Below are positions 54,630-63,533 of a DNA stretch of 64,000 nucleotides, piece by piece. The stretch comes from SIG672 sp045657105. Its GTDB lineage: Bacteria; Bacillota; Clostridia; Oscillospirales; CAG-272. The stretch's first letter is position 1. Each line of letters starts with the position of its first letter. Below the pieces are notes generated by a model. That model saw nothing but the letters and a program-made list of their open reading frames with translations, searched no databases and was not told the DNA's origin. A program made the position numbers and the translations under genes. The stretch covers positions 1 through 64,000 of the forward strand of contig JAZOSN010000021.1 of NCBI GenBank assembly GCA_045657105.1. Direction: 5' to 3'.

Positions 54630-54658
54630 TTGACAGGGCGGAAACAATATTATATAAT
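54630..54658 (+). promoter_or_regulatory. Promoter of the LemA-like/cdaA gene run
   Basis: TTGACA (54630-54635) and TATAAT (54653-54658), 17-base spacer, 50 bases before the first start. The stretch 54497-54629 shows nothing else. Confidence 0.85.
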
Positions 54659-54708
54659 ATAAAGTAACAAAGGATTGCTATTTTTAAGAAAAAGGAGGAC
54701 TGCTCAGT

Positions 54709-55233
54709 ATGGAGTGGGCGTTCATTATCCCTACAATATTACTTGCGGCTCTGTGCGTGGCGGTCGTCATCTTTTCCCTGCGTGAATCCTACCGCAATGC
54801 TCTGAGAGAGATCGACTCCGCCGCAGAAAACCTGCGCGAGATCGTTACAAAACATATCGACGTATACGAGCGTATGTACGCCATCGTCTTTTTCTTCGGA
54901 AACGACTCCTCTGCGGACAAGACTCAGTTCTCTGCACCCGAGGACGCAGGTATGCAGGAGCTTTTTGATATAAGCACCAAGGTCGATTTCGAGATCTCTC
55001 TGCTCTGCGAAAAAATATCTAAAAGTGAAACTCTTACGAAAGAGCGCGGAGCATCTGTCAAAAAGCTTTATACCGAGCTCGAAGAGCACGAAAGCAATCT
55101 TCTGAGCAGTGCTTCGCTTTACAACGAGCATATCGTAGCGGCAAGACGCTACTCTTCCTTCAAGCTTTCGAAATATCTTCTCAAAGGTCTTGACGAGTGC
55201 AAACGTGAGCAGATAGTTTTCGAAAAACAGTAG
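54709..55233 (+). CDS. Membrane-anchored LemA-like protein
   Basis: 174 residues: one N-terminal membrane helix (residues 4-23), then long helices. The C-terminal half ('SSASLYNEHIVAARRYSSFK' and following) resembles the LemA pattern in which a helix with 'YN..V..YN' precedes a proline and a short basic tail, but the match is distant and the canonical 'P..L.A...GF' is missing. The ribosome site AAAGGAGG is strong. It is first in a run with cdaA (93 bases downstream). LemA-like proteins are membrane helical bundles of unclear role. Low certainty about the family. Confidence 0.5.
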   Translation: MEWAFIIPTILLAALCVAVVIFSLRESYRNALREIDSAAENLREIVTKHIDVYERMYAIVFFFGNDSSADKTQFSAPEDAGMQELFDISTKVDFEISLLCEKISKSETLTKERGASVKKLYTELEEHESNLLSSASLYNEHIVAARRYSSFKLSKYLLKGLDECKREQIVFEKQ

Positions 55234-55326
55234 GATTTTAAAAGAATTACCTGCATAAAATAACTTAGAAGCAGACAAAACAGACCGGTCGCGCGGCGAC
55301 CGATTAACTTCGGAGATAAGTAAGAT

Positions 55327-56181
55327 ATGAAAGAACTTTTTACCACATACTGGGAAATAATAAAAGCGATAACCTTGACCGATATTATCGACATCGCTCT
55401 GGTCGCAGTTCTCCTCTACGTCGGAATAAACTTCCTTCGTGAAAGAAGAGCAGGAAAGCTTGCCATCGGTGTCGGAATACTGCTCGTGTTCCAGTTCGTA
55501 TGCCGTCTGTTCAACCTGACGACGGTAAACTTCCTTCTCGAATATTTCTTCCAGTTCGGATTTATCGTTCTTTTCATCATTTTCCAGCCTGAGCTCAGAT
55601 CAGCACTTGAAAAGGTGGGAAGCGAGCCTATCAGAGGTTTTAAAAACATCGCGGATTCGAAAAACCAACAGAAGATAACCGAGGCTATCAAGGAGATCTG
55701 CGACGCCGCCTGCACGATGTCAGGCGAAAAGACCGGAGCTCTTATCGTTATCGAGCGTTCAACCAAGCTCGGTGAATATATAAAGAGCGGAACGGTAATT
55801 GACGCAGAGCTTTCCGATTTTGCTATAAGAAACATATTCTTCAAGGGCGCGCCTCTTCACGACGGAGCGGTCATAATAAGGGACAGCCGTCTGTACGCGG
55901 CGGGCTGCTTCCTTCCCCTGTCGCAGAGGGAGGATCTTTTAAGAGATCTCGGAACAAGACACAGAGCGGCTCTCGGAATAAGCGAGAACAGCGACGCGCT
56001 CGTTATAGTTGTAAGTGAGGAAACGGGAACTATCTCGACGGTGGTCGACGGCAATCTCAAACGCGGATACGATTATCCCTCGCTCAAAAACGAGCTCAAC
56101 CGCGTACTTATCCACTCAGAGTCCTCAAATCCCGTAAAAACAGGCGGAACGAAGATAAAAAACATCTTCCGCAAAAAATGA
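55327..56181 (+). CDS. cdaA: Diadenylate cyclase CdaA
   Basis: 284 residues; makes c-di-AMP from two ATP at the membrane. Three N-terminal helices (about 20-90) are followed by the DAC domain with the two catalytic motifs: 'LHDGAVIIRD' (Asp179-Gly180-Ala181) and 'GTRHRAALG' (Arg211-His212-Arg213). 'GALIVIERSTKLGEYIKSG' is also diagnostic. Ribosome site GGAGATAAG. The next gene is cdaR, its regulator; glmM, the usual third partner, is missing here. c-di-AMP controls potassium and osmolyte transport and cell-wall homeostasis. Confidence 0.97.
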   Translation: MKELFTTYWEIIKAITLTDIIDIALVAVLLYVGINFLRERRAGKLAIGVGILLVFQFVCRLFNLTTVNFLLEYFFQFGFIVLFIIFQPELRSALEKVGSEPIRGFKNIADSKNQQKITEAIKEICDAACTMSGEKTGALIVIERSTKLGEYIKSGTVIDAELSDFAIRNIFFKGAPLHDGAVIIRDSRLYAAGCFLPLSQREDLLRDLGTRHRAALGISENSDALVIVVSEETGTISTVVDGNLKRGYDYPSLKNELNRVLIHSESSNPVKTGGTKIKNIFRKK

Positions 56182-56221
56182 TCACGGGATTTAAACGATT
56201 TGCCCGTTCGGAGGTGGCATT

Positions 56222-57556
56222 TTGAATATTTCAAATAAAAAGTTAAATAAAAACAAAAGAAATAACAACAGACACTGGGTGCTCTGGGTAACGTCCGTGA
56301 TCCTCGCTTTCGTATTCTGGCTTTACGTTGCAGGCTCAAACGACGTTGCAATCGAAGAAACCTACGATCTTATCGAAATACAGTACGACAGCTCGCGCAT
56401 AAAGCAGCACGGACTCGTGGTTCAGTCGATAAGCATAGATACCGTAAACGTAACCATCATGGGCAGTCAACGCGATATAAAGGGCTCGGGCACGCCGAAT
56501 ATTTCGGCTAAGATCTCGCTCGACTCGATAAGCGAGCCGGGAGAATACTCGCTTCCCGTAATGATAACCACGCCTGACAGAACGACGATAACCCACCAAA
56601 CGGTCGATTCGGTCACGGTAAAGGTAGACCGTCCGAGCGAAAAGGATTTCGCGATAGATTCGAGCCTCGTTGAGCTCGTCGGTTGGACTCTCGATTCGGG
56701 TTGCTTCTTCGGAACTCACTCGATAAGCGAGAGCCACGTCACGGTAAAGGGCCCCACCTTGGAGCTTGATACGGTAAGGAGCGTAAAGGTCCGCACCGCA
56801 AGCATCGGCACCGCATCTGACGGAAAGACCGTCACCGCAGACATCGTTCTTCTTGATGCGAACGGCAACGAGATAAACAGCAGAAATCTGAGCGTATCCG
56901 AGAACACCGACAATCTCACGGTAACGCTTTCGGTATATATGCAAAAGACCGTAAGCCTTGTGGCTACCGGAAAATACGGATATTTCGGAAGCGAGAACCT
57001 CTCGGTTTCTCCCTCTGAGATAGTAATAAAGGGTACTCCCGATGCGGTAAGAGCGGTTTCCTCGATAAAGGTTCTTGAAATCGACGAAACGAAAACAGTC
57101 ACCGACCAAAGCAACATTCCGGTAAACGGCATCGCTCTTCCCAAGGGAATAACCACCGCAACCGGCGAGAGCACCGTAAACGCCGAGGTCACCGTTTCGA
57201 TAACCGGAAAGGTTACTGATCACGAGATAACGATCCCTAAGGACAAGATCACAGTCCATTCGCCGAACAATAAGATGAAGGCACTTGAAGACGTCAAGAT
57301 CAAGGTTCGCCTTTCGGCTTCGGCAGATCCCGACATTGTGAAAAATCTCTCGGCATCTTGTCTTATCGCCACAGTCGATGCTTCAAAGATAACCACCACC
57401 GAGAATGCAGAGCTTCCCCTCACCATCGTCGTTGCGGACGAGTTCAAGGGTCTTATATACCTTATAGATATGATCTACACAGTCGAGGTCGGAGTGCCGA
57501 CCGTAAGTGACGACACCCCGTCGATCGATGATGCAGTTCCGCTCAGCGCAAGATAA
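56222..57556 (+). CDS. cdaR: YbbR-domain protein CdaR, regulator of CdaA
   Basis: 444 residues from a TTG start with GGAGG 7 bases upstream. A basic N-terminus and one membrane helix (about 18-38, 'WVTSVILAFVFWLYVAG' type) are followed by four YbbR repeats facing outside, each of strand-rich form such as 'VKVDRPSEKDFAIDSSLVE' and 'VSLVATGKYGYFGSENLSV', with 'VTVKGP.LELDTVRSVKV'-like repeat ends. CdaR binds CdaA and tunes its cyclase activity. It is 40 bases downstream of cdaA. A hairpin with a T-tract stands before recJ, so part of the transcription probably stops here. Confidence 0.92.
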   Translation: MNISNKKLNKNKRNNNRHWVLWVTSVILAFVFWLYVAGSNDVAIEETYDLIEIQYDSSRIKQHGLVVQSISIDTVNVTIMGSQRDIKGSGTPNISAKISLDSISEPGEYSLPVMITTPDRTTITHQTVDSVTVKVDRPSEKDFAIDSSLVELVGWTLDSGCFFGTHSISESHVTVKGPTLELDTVRSVKVRTASIGTASDGKTVTADIVLLDANGNEINSRNLSVSENTDNLTVTLSVYMQKTVSLVATGKYGYFGSENLSVSPSEIVIKGTPDAVRAVSSIKVLEIDETKTVTDQSNIPVNGIALPKGITTATGESTVNAEVTVSITGKVTDHEITIPKDKITVHSPNNKMKALEDVKIKVRLSASADPDIVKNLSASCLIATVDASKITTTENAELPLTIVVADEFKGLIYLIDMIYTVEVGVPTVSDDTPSIDDAVPLSAR

Positions 57557-57574
57557 TTTAATCAGTAAAACTTC

Positions 57575-57611
57575 AAAAGACGCCTGTAAAAGTGTTGTAT
57601 GGGCGTCTTTT
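57575..57611 (+). terminator. Terminator or attenuator between cdaR and recJ
   Basis: Ten-bp stem AAAAGACGCC/GGCGTCTTTT (57575-57584 with 57602-57611), 17-base loop. The arm ends in T4. Confidence 0.65.
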
Positions 57612-57658
57612 GCAAATCATACACAGCTTTCCTTTCGTTCCGATATTTTGGAGGATAA

Positions 57659-59785
57659 ATGGCAAATTCAAACGAAACAGTGAAAAAATGGGAGCTTCGG
57701 GAGCAAATATCGCAAAACGATCCCGAAATAACAGCTCTTGCAAACGAGCTCGGCGTTTCTCCGCTGACCGCTCTGCTCGTATATAACAGAGGTCACAAGA
57801 CGCCCGATAAGGCAAAGGCGTTTATCTCGACTCTTTCGGGAAATTATTACGATCCCTTTATGATGCCCGATATGGAGAAGGCGGTCGACAGAATTCTCAA
57901 AGCGGTAGATAAAAAAGAAAAGACGGTCATTTACGGCGATTACGACGTTGACGGAGTAACCTCTGTCAGTATCCTTTATACATATTTAAAGGAGCTCGGT
58001 CTTTCTCCCGAATATTATATTCCGAGCAGAAGCACCGAAGGCTACGGCGTAAACAACGAGGCAATAAAGCAGCTCGCCGAAAAGAACGTAACTCTTATGA
58101 TAACGGTCGATACCGGCGTGACCGCGCTCGACGAGGTCGCTTTTGCCGCAGAGCTCGGCATTGACGTCGTCGTGACCGACCACCACGAATGTCTGGCAGA
58201 GCTCCCAAATGCCGTCGCGGTAGTAAATCCAAGACGCGCGGACAGTAAATATCCCTTCTGCGAGCTTGCGGGAGTCGGAGTCGTATACAAGCTCCTGTGC
58301 GCGCTCGAAGAAAGACGAACGGGCAGCTCGCAGGGTGTAAGAAAATTTATCGACCTCGTTGCTATCGGAACGGTAGCCGACGTTATGCCGCTCATCGACG
58401 AAAACAGACTGCTCGTAGCGGAAGGTCTTAGTATTCTGAACTCTGCTCCAAGACTCGGAATAGCCGCTCTTCTCAGAGCGTCAAGCAAAAATGACAAAAA
58501 ACAATCAAAGCCGATACAAAAGATAACCTCGTCGGTAATAAGCTTCACGATAGCACCTCGAATAAACGCCGCAGGCCGTATTGAGAGCGCAGAAAAGGCA
58601 GTAAAGCTCTTTTTGTGTAACTCCGAGCGCGAGGCAGACGCCATGGCAGACGAGCTCTGCGAGATAAACCGCCGCCGTCAGGCAGAGGAAAACCGCATAA
58701 TCGACGAAGCGGCAGAAAAGATAAACAAGGATCTCGATTTTGAAAACGACAGAGTTATCGTGCTCGCCGAGGAAAATTGGCACCACGGAGTCATCGGTAT
58801 CGTTTCGTCGAGAATAACAGAGCGCTTTGCTATGCCCTCGATACTCATTTCCTTTGACGAGAACAACGTCGGAAAGGGATCAGGACGAAGCGTCAAGGGA
58901 CTGAATCTCGTAGAAGCGCTCACTTATTGCAGTGACCTGCTTATAAAATACGGCGGTCACGAGCTCGCCGCAGGTCTTACCGTAAGCAGAGAAAATTTTG
59001 AGGCGTTCAGAGAGCGCATAAACGAGTTCGTGCGCGAAAACACGTCCGACTCCGAAAGAGCCGTGCTCGTCGAGGGAGATGCTTATCTCTCACCCGAACA
59101 CGTAAATCTCGCTCAGGCAAACGAGCTTCTCATGCTCGAGCCGTACGGAGTTGCAAATCCGAGTCCGATGTTCTTTATGAAGGACACTCTCGTGCGCGAC
59201 GTAATATCGCTTGCAGAAAAGCACACCAAGCTCATTCTCGAAAAAGACGGCAGTATTATGACCGCGCTCTATTTCGGACACTCGCGCTCTTCCCTGCCGA
59301 TCTACAAGGGTGATACGATCGATATTGCCTTCACTATGGGAATAAACGAGTTCAGAGGAGTCACCGAGGCTCAGATCATCGTGCGCGATATTCGCAGACA
59401 GATAACGGGCGACGGCTTCGAGATCTCGGAAAAAGATAAACAAAGATACGCCGAGATCGAGTCGGGCGCGACATATTCACGCTCAGAGGACATCCTTCCG
59501 AGCAGAGATGATTTTGCCAAGGTCTATCTCTATCTCAAACGCCGACCGGGATTTCGTGACGACTGCATAGGTCTGCGCGAGCTTATCACCGCGCTTGGCG
59601 GAAAGATCGGCTACTGCAAAATGAAAATAATTCTTCGTGTACTCGAAGAAACCGGACTTGTAAACATCAGCTTTTCAAGCGAGTGCGATGAAAACTTCCA
59701 TTTCGGAGTAAATTTCGTCAAAAATAAGATAGATATAGAAAAATCTCCCTTTTATATCAAGATGCGCTCGCTTGCCGAAAAATGA
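57659..59785 (+). CDS. recJ: Single-strand-specific DNA exonuclease RecJ
   Basis: 708 residues; 5'-3' ssDNA exonuclease in recombination and mismatch repair. DHH phosphoesterase core: 'YGDYDVDGVTS' (residues 92-102), 'MITVDTGVTALDEV', 'VVTDHHE' (Asp174-His175-His176), then the DHHA1 domain with 'GGHELAAGLTV' (about 430) and the OB-fold. The C-terminal 150 residues, including 'LRELITALGGKIGYCKMKII', form the extra winged-helix-like region found in Firmicutes RecJ. Ribosome site GGAGG, 4 bases before the ATG. It lies 40 bases upstream of rel, a pairing common in Firmicutes (recJ-apt-relA); apt is missing here. Confidence 0.96.
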   Translation: MANSNETVKKWELREQISQNDPEITALANELGVSPLTALLVYNRGHKTPDKAKAFISTLSGNYYDPFMMPDMEKAVDRILKAVDKKEKTVIYGDYDVDGVTSVSILYTYLKELGLSPEYYIPSRSTEGYGVNNEAIKQLAEKNVTLMITVDTGVTALDEVAFAAELGIDVVVTDHHECLAELPNAVAVVNPRRADSKYPFCELAGVGVVYKLLCALEERRTGSSQGVRKFIDLVAIGTVADVMPLIDENRLLVAEGLSILNSAPRLGIAALLRASSKNDKKQSKPIQKITSSVISFTIAPRINAAGRIESAEKAVKLFLCNSEREADAMADELCEINRRRQAEENRIIDEAAEKINKDLDFENDRVIVLAEENWHHGVIGIVSSRITERFAMPSILISFDENNVGKGSGRSVKGLNLVEALTYCSDLLIKYGGHELAAGLTVSRENFEAFRERINEFVRENTSDSERAVLVEGDAYLSPEHVNLAQANELLMLEPYGVANPSPMFFMKDTLVRDVISLAEKHTKLILEKDGSIMTALYFGHSRSSLPIYKGDTIDIAFTMGINEFRGVTEAQIIVRDIRRQITGDGFEISEKDKQRYAEIESGATYSRSEDILPSRDDFAKVYLYLKRRPGFRDDCIGLRELITALGGKIGYCKMKIILRVLEETGLVNISFSSECDENFHFGVNFVKNKIDIEKSPFYIKMRSLAEK

Positions 59786-59825
59786 TCTCAGTCCGACACC
59801 TGACTTTCGAAAGGAGAAGCTGAAA

Positions 59826-62063
59826 ATGGATAAAAATTTCAATACTATGGAGCAATCGGGCGCGAATTTCGACCGCCTGAGAGATCTGCTCAGCGAAAAT
59901 CCTACCAAATATGATATTGCCAAGATAGAAAAGGCCTACATCTTTGCGGAAAAGCTCCATTCGGGGCAGTACCGCGTAAGCGGAGAGCCTTATATAATCC
60001 ACCCCGTTTCGGTAGCCGAGATAGTTTATTCACTCGGTCTTGACACCGATTCGATCTGTGCCGCGCTTCTTCACGACACGGTAGAGGACTGCTCGGTATC
60101 GCTCGAAGCGATACGAAAGGAGTTCGGTCCGACGATCGAAATGCTGGTCGACGGACTGACCAAGCTCGTAAAGATCCCCTTCGATGACAAGGAAGAGGAG
60201 CATATGGAAAACCTTCGCAAGATGTTCCTTGCGATGTCGAAGGATATAAGAGTTATATTCATAAAGCTCTGCGACCGCCTTCACAATATGCGAACCCTCA
60301 ACGTCCGCAGTGACGAAAAGCGCCGCAACGTGGCTCACGAAACCATGCAGGTCTATGCGCCGCTCGCTCACCGTCTTGGTATGCAGAGGATCAAGCAGGA
60401 GCTCGAAAACCTCTCGCTTTCCTTCCTCGATCCGATAGGATATGCCGAGATCAAGGCGGACATTGACGAAAAATACGGTCAGAACCGCGATTTTATCACG
60501 CGTACCAAGGAAATGCTCTCCGAGAAGCTCGACGAGTATCACATTGATTATTCGCTCGAAGGGCGCGTTAAGAGCGTTTACAGTATATACCGCAAGATGT
60601 TCAATCAGAACAAGAGCTTTGACGAGATATACGACTTTTACGCGGTCAGAATAATAACCGAAACCGAGCTTGAATGCTACACCGTACTCGGACTTATTCA
60701 CGACGCCTACAAGTCTGTGCCCGGTCGCTTCAAGGATTACATCTCGACGCCGAAGCCGAATATGTATCAGTCGCTTCACACGACGGTAATCGGACGCGAT
60801 GGTATCCCCTTCGAGGTTCAGATAAGAACGCGCAAGATGCATCAGGTCGCGGAATACGGTATCGCCGCTCACTGGAAATACAAGTCGGGCGACAAGCGAA
60901 GCACCGAGGAGATCGACTCGAAGCTCGAATGGATAGCAAAGCTTATCGAAACCGAGGACGACACCCGAGATCCCGATGAATTTCTCCACGCGCTCAAGGT
61001 CGATATTTTCCACGACAAGGTTTTCGTCTTTACCCCCAAGGGCGATGTGGTCGCCCTTCCGCAGGGAGCAACTCTCATAGATTTCGCCTACTCGATACAC
61101 TCGGGCGTCGGAAACAGTATGATCGGCGCAAAGGTTAACGGAATTATCGCAAATATCGATAAGAGCCCGCAAAACGGCGACATAGTCGAAATACTCACCT
61201 CGTCCTCGTCCAAGGGACCTAAGCGTAACTGGCTCAACATAGTAAAAACCGGAGAGGCTCGCAACAAGATCCGTCAGTGGTTCAAGAAGGAAAAGCGTCC
61301 GGAAAACATAATCGTAGGACGCGGAGAGGTCGAGCGCGAGCTCAAAAAGTTCGGCAGACCGTACAATTCCGCCCAGCGTGACGAGATCCTCACGAGAATT
61401 GCCTCCCGTCTTGGCATACAAACAGTTGACGACCTGCTCAATACTATCGGATACGGCGGTCTGAACGTGAGCAAAATACTCACCAAGCTCCGCGACGAAT
61501 TCGACAAGGTCGTAAAGCCGACCGAGCCTGTAACACCTCCGAGCGCCGTCACAGTTCCCGAGGTCAAGACGAACACGGTAAAGCGCAGAACAGGACATGG
61601 CGGAGTCATCGTGGACGGTCTGGAAGGCTGCGAGGTCAAGTTCGCAAAATGCTGCAATCCCCTGCCGGGTGATAAAATTATCGGATTTATCACGCGCGGC
61701 TCGGGCGTTTCTGTCCATAAGCGCGACTGCATAAACGTAGTATCCGGTCTTAAAAAGCCCGAAAAAGCCGACAGATTTATCAGTATATTCTGGGAAGAGG
61801 CTCCCGAGGACAAGAAAAACGAAGGTCTTTACGAGTCCTTTATTCAGGTCTTTGCCGAGAACGACATTCAGCTTCTCGCAAATATCACGTCGCTCATCGC
61901 CGAAATGCGCGTAATGCTCTATCAGATCAATACGCACAGTCGCGACAACGACATCACGGTAAATCTCGTCGTAGGTTGCAAGAATATTGATCATTTCAAG
62001 TCGATAATGGCGCGGCTTCGTACTATCGACCACGTTTTCGACGTAAGACGAGGCTATATGTAA
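59826..62063 (+). CDS. rel: Bifunctional (p)ppGpp synthetase/hydrolase Rel
   Basis: 745 residues from the ATG at 59826 (AAAGGAG upstream; an in-frame TTG inside the recJ end is rejected). Domains: HD hydrolase (about 40-190; His59, His83-Asp84 in 'LLHDTVEDC'), synthetase (about 235-350; 'GRVKSVYSIYRKM', 'DFYAVRII'), TGS (about 395-455; 'DKVFVFTPKGDVVALPQGA'), helical region, zinc-finger/CC domain ('KFAKCCNPLPGD', about 605) and ACT (about 660-745). With both active sites intact it makes and degrades the stringent-response alarmone at the ribosome. Last gene of the plus run; a stem-loop array and a terminator follow. Confidence 0.97.
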   Translation: MDKNFNTMEQSGANFDRLRDLLSENPTKYDIAKIEKAYIFAEKLHSGQYRVSGEPYIIHPVSVAEIVYSLGLDTDSICAALLHDTVEDCSVSLEAIRKEFGPTIEMLVDGLTKLVKIPFDDKEEEHMENLRKMFLAMSKDIRVIFIKLCDRLHNMRTLNVRSDEKRRNVAHETMQVYAPLAHRLGMQRIKQELENLSLSFLDPIGYAEIKADIDEKYGQNRDFITRTKEMLSEKLDEYHIDYSLEGRVKSVYSIYRKMFNQNKSFDEIYDFYAVRIITETELECYTVLGLIHDAYKSVPGRFKDYISTPKPNMYQSLHTTVIGRDGIPFEVQIRTRKMHQVAEYGIAAHWKYKSGDKRSTEEIDSKLEWIAKLIETEDDTRDPDEFLHALKVDIFHDKVFVFTPKGDVVALPQGATLIDFAYSIHSGVGNSMIGAKVNGIIANIDKSPQNGDIVEILTSSSSKGPKRNWLNIVKTGEARNKIRQWFKKEKRPENIIVGRGEVERELKKFGRPYNSAQRDEILTRIASRLGIQTVDDLLNTIGYGGLNVSKILTKLRDEFDKVVKPTEPVTPPSAVTVPEVKTNTVKRRTGHGGVIVDGLEGCEVKFAKCCNPLPGDKIIGFITRGSGVSVHKRDCINVVSGLKKPEKADRFISIFWEEAPEDKKNEGLYESFIQVFAENDIQLLANITSLIAEMRVMLYQINTHSRDNDITVNLVVGCKNIDHFKSIMARLRTIDHVFDVRRGYM

Positions 62064-62067
62064 AAAC

Positions 62068-62207
62068 CGATGCCTTCGGCATCGCTTAGCAGTTTCACTG
62101 TCGGACGGCAGTCCGACTTTTCGCTACCGCGAAAACCGCAAACTGCACCCCTCGTATGAGGTTAGCCCGACGCTTCGCGTCGCACGGTAGTTTTGCAGAG
62201 CAAAACT
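62068..62207. repeat. Dense stem-loop element downstream of rel
   Basis: Within 140 bases there are perfect hairpins at 62068-62084 (7 bp), 62100-62117 (7 bp), 62118-62135 (7 bp), 62150-62161 (4 bp), 62168-62182 (6 bp) and 62189-62207 (8 bp). The second and third are enclosed by GCAGTTT/AAACTGC (62089-62095 with 62140-62146). It has no reading frame. It looks like a folded RNA or a composite repetitive palindrome and may be dispersed in the genome. Confidence 0.7.
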
Positions 62208-62220
62208 AAGTACAAAAATC

Positions 62221-62257
62221 ACCCCGACAGACCTCAAAATCTGCCGGGGTTGCTTTT
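62221..62257 (+). terminator. Terminator of the recJ-rel run
   Basis: Eleven-bp stem with one mismatch (62221-62231 with 62240-62250) and then TTGCTTTTTTT. Confidence 0.75.
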
Positions 62258-62270
62258 TTTATTTAAAATT

Positions 62271-62669
62271 TTATCTCTTTCTCTTCTTGGACTTGTCCAA
62301 AAGTCCCATAATTGCCGCTATAAATACTATAATCAGTATCACAACTCCGGCAGTCGCTAAAAGCTGTGTAACTATCGCAAACACGATCTCAAACACTCCC
62401 GCACGTACCTGAGTTCCGATATATACGACATATATCACCGAAATAATACAAAGTAAAACAGAAACGACTAACAGCGCCCAGTACCAAAAGCCTTCCATAT
62501 CCATAAGCAAAAGCCAGAGCGAAAAACTAACGGCAGTCGCAATTGCAAGCGGCGTAGATACAGCCTTTTCATAATACTTATTATAAAAATAATCGTTGTA
62601 TTTTTTAGGAAGAAAATAACCTATTAACATAATTACAATTATTACTGAAAAAACAAGTATGCGGTACAT
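62271..62669 (-). CDS. Small integral membrane protein, unknown
   Basis: 132 residues with four membrane helices (about 3-19, 42-58, 64-86, 97-122) and a highly basic C-terminus ('DKSKKRKR'). No family is recognised. It starts one base after the stop of the preceding gene on the same strand (stop 62671), so the two are coupled. Composition is AT-richer than the rel region. Confidence 0.65.
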   Translation of the reverse strand: MYRILVFSVIIVIMLIGYFLPKKYNDYFYNKYYEKAVSTPLAIATAVSFSLWLLLMDMEGFWYWALLVVSVLLCIISVIYVVYIGTQVRAGVFEIVFAIVTQLLATAGVVILIIVFIAAIMGLLDKSKKRKR

Positions 62670-62670
62670 G

Positions 62671-63402
62671 TCATTTCTCCTTTTTTCTTAAAAGTTTTTT
62701 TCCAATCATTTGCATATCGTTATAAAGCGGCTTAAAGAGAGCCTCGTGCCCCCGTTTTCCGCACAAATTTGTTACTTGCGGGTGGCAGAAGCTAACAACC
62801 GGCACTTTTCTTGCAGATATTTCGACATAGAAATAATACCAATCTCTCGGAAAGGCAACGGATCTGATCTTGCCCCAGTTTGCATTTATTCCAAACACAT
62901 CTTTTTCTAAAATCACGGCATTACTGCCTGCATTTTTCATTCCTTGCCCACAACAGATTATAATGTCCGGATTACATTTTTCTATCTGCTTCAAAATCAT
63001 TTCTTTTTGTTGTTTAGCGTACGAAATAAGCGCCTTCCCGTCGGCGCGAGCGGTTCCGCCTTCTTTTTTTATATTCATTACCGCTACTCTGCTAAGTTGT
63101 TCGATACGTTTCTCCGAAGACATATCGTACGGATATTCTTCATCTTCGTCAAGCAGAGCTTTTGTCCATCGCCCGACGTTACACCAAGTTTCAGAGCCGC
63201 CTCCGTATTTCCGTAAGCTTTCACAGAGATCGGTTGAAACCGAACAGTTCATATCTCTTAAAACGAACAAAATATGAGGCTTCTCGTATTTTGCAACGTC
63301 CACTATCCCATCCCTTATAAATGCGGAAAACGAATATTTTTGTTGCCACTCATTAAACAGATTTTCCATATCGTTACTTCCCGGAAGTTTTGTTTGCCAC
63401 AT
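62671..63402 (-). CDS. Unknown protein, faintly uracil-DNA-glycosylase-like
   Basis: 243 residues from the ATG at 63402; a second ATG at 63369 (residue 12) with GGGAAG upstream may be the true start. Segments 'HILFVLRDMN' (about 44), 'NPDIIICCGQGMKNA' (about 144) and 'VVSFCHPQV' (about 210) follow the order of the uracil-DNA glycosylase superfamily (strand with an acidic or Asn residue, central strand, His-Pro loop), but the catalytic motifs are not canonical. No repair genes are nearby. It is coupled to a membrane protein gene. Function unknown. Confidence 0.6.
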   Translation of the reverse strand: MWQTKLPGSNDMENLFNEWQQKYSFSAFIRDGIVDVAKYEKPHILFVLRDMNCSVSTDLCESLRKYGGGSETWCNVGRWTKALLDEDEEYPYDMSSEKRIEQLSRVAVMNIKKEGGTARADGKALISYAKQQKEMILKQIEKCNPDIIICCGQGMKNAGSNAVILEKDVFGINANWGKIRSVAFPRDWYYFYVEISARKVPVVSFCHPQVTNLCGKRGHEALFKPLYNDMQMIGKKLLRKKEK

Positions 63403-63503
63403 AGAAGCAATTATATTGCCATCTTATTGGATTCTCACAAAATCAGTATAACACAAATCGGCAGAGAAATCAACATCTCTGCCGAAATTTGCAATTGTGG
63501 TTA

Positions 63504-63531
63504 GGAAAAGACCGCTTCTGCGGTCTTTTCC
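63504..63531 (-). terminator. Terminator of the hsp20 gene
   Basis: Twelve-bp stem GGAAAAGACCGC/GCGGTCTTTTCC (63504-63515 with 63520-63531), 2 bases past the stop. A second hairpin with a CGGCAGAGA arm lies at 63457-63486. Confidence 0.8.
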
Positions 63532-63533
63532 TT

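Noticed and set aside
60030..62033. 667-residue open frame antisense to rel
   Set aside because: It mirrors the rel codons (GC-rich third positions make the opposite frame open), has no ribosome site and resembles no family, while rel has all its motifs.
62068..62207. tRNA or known riboswitch in the stem-loop array
   Set aside because: No cloverleaf with acceptor stem and T-loop, and no recognised riboswitch core; left as an unclassified structured repeat.
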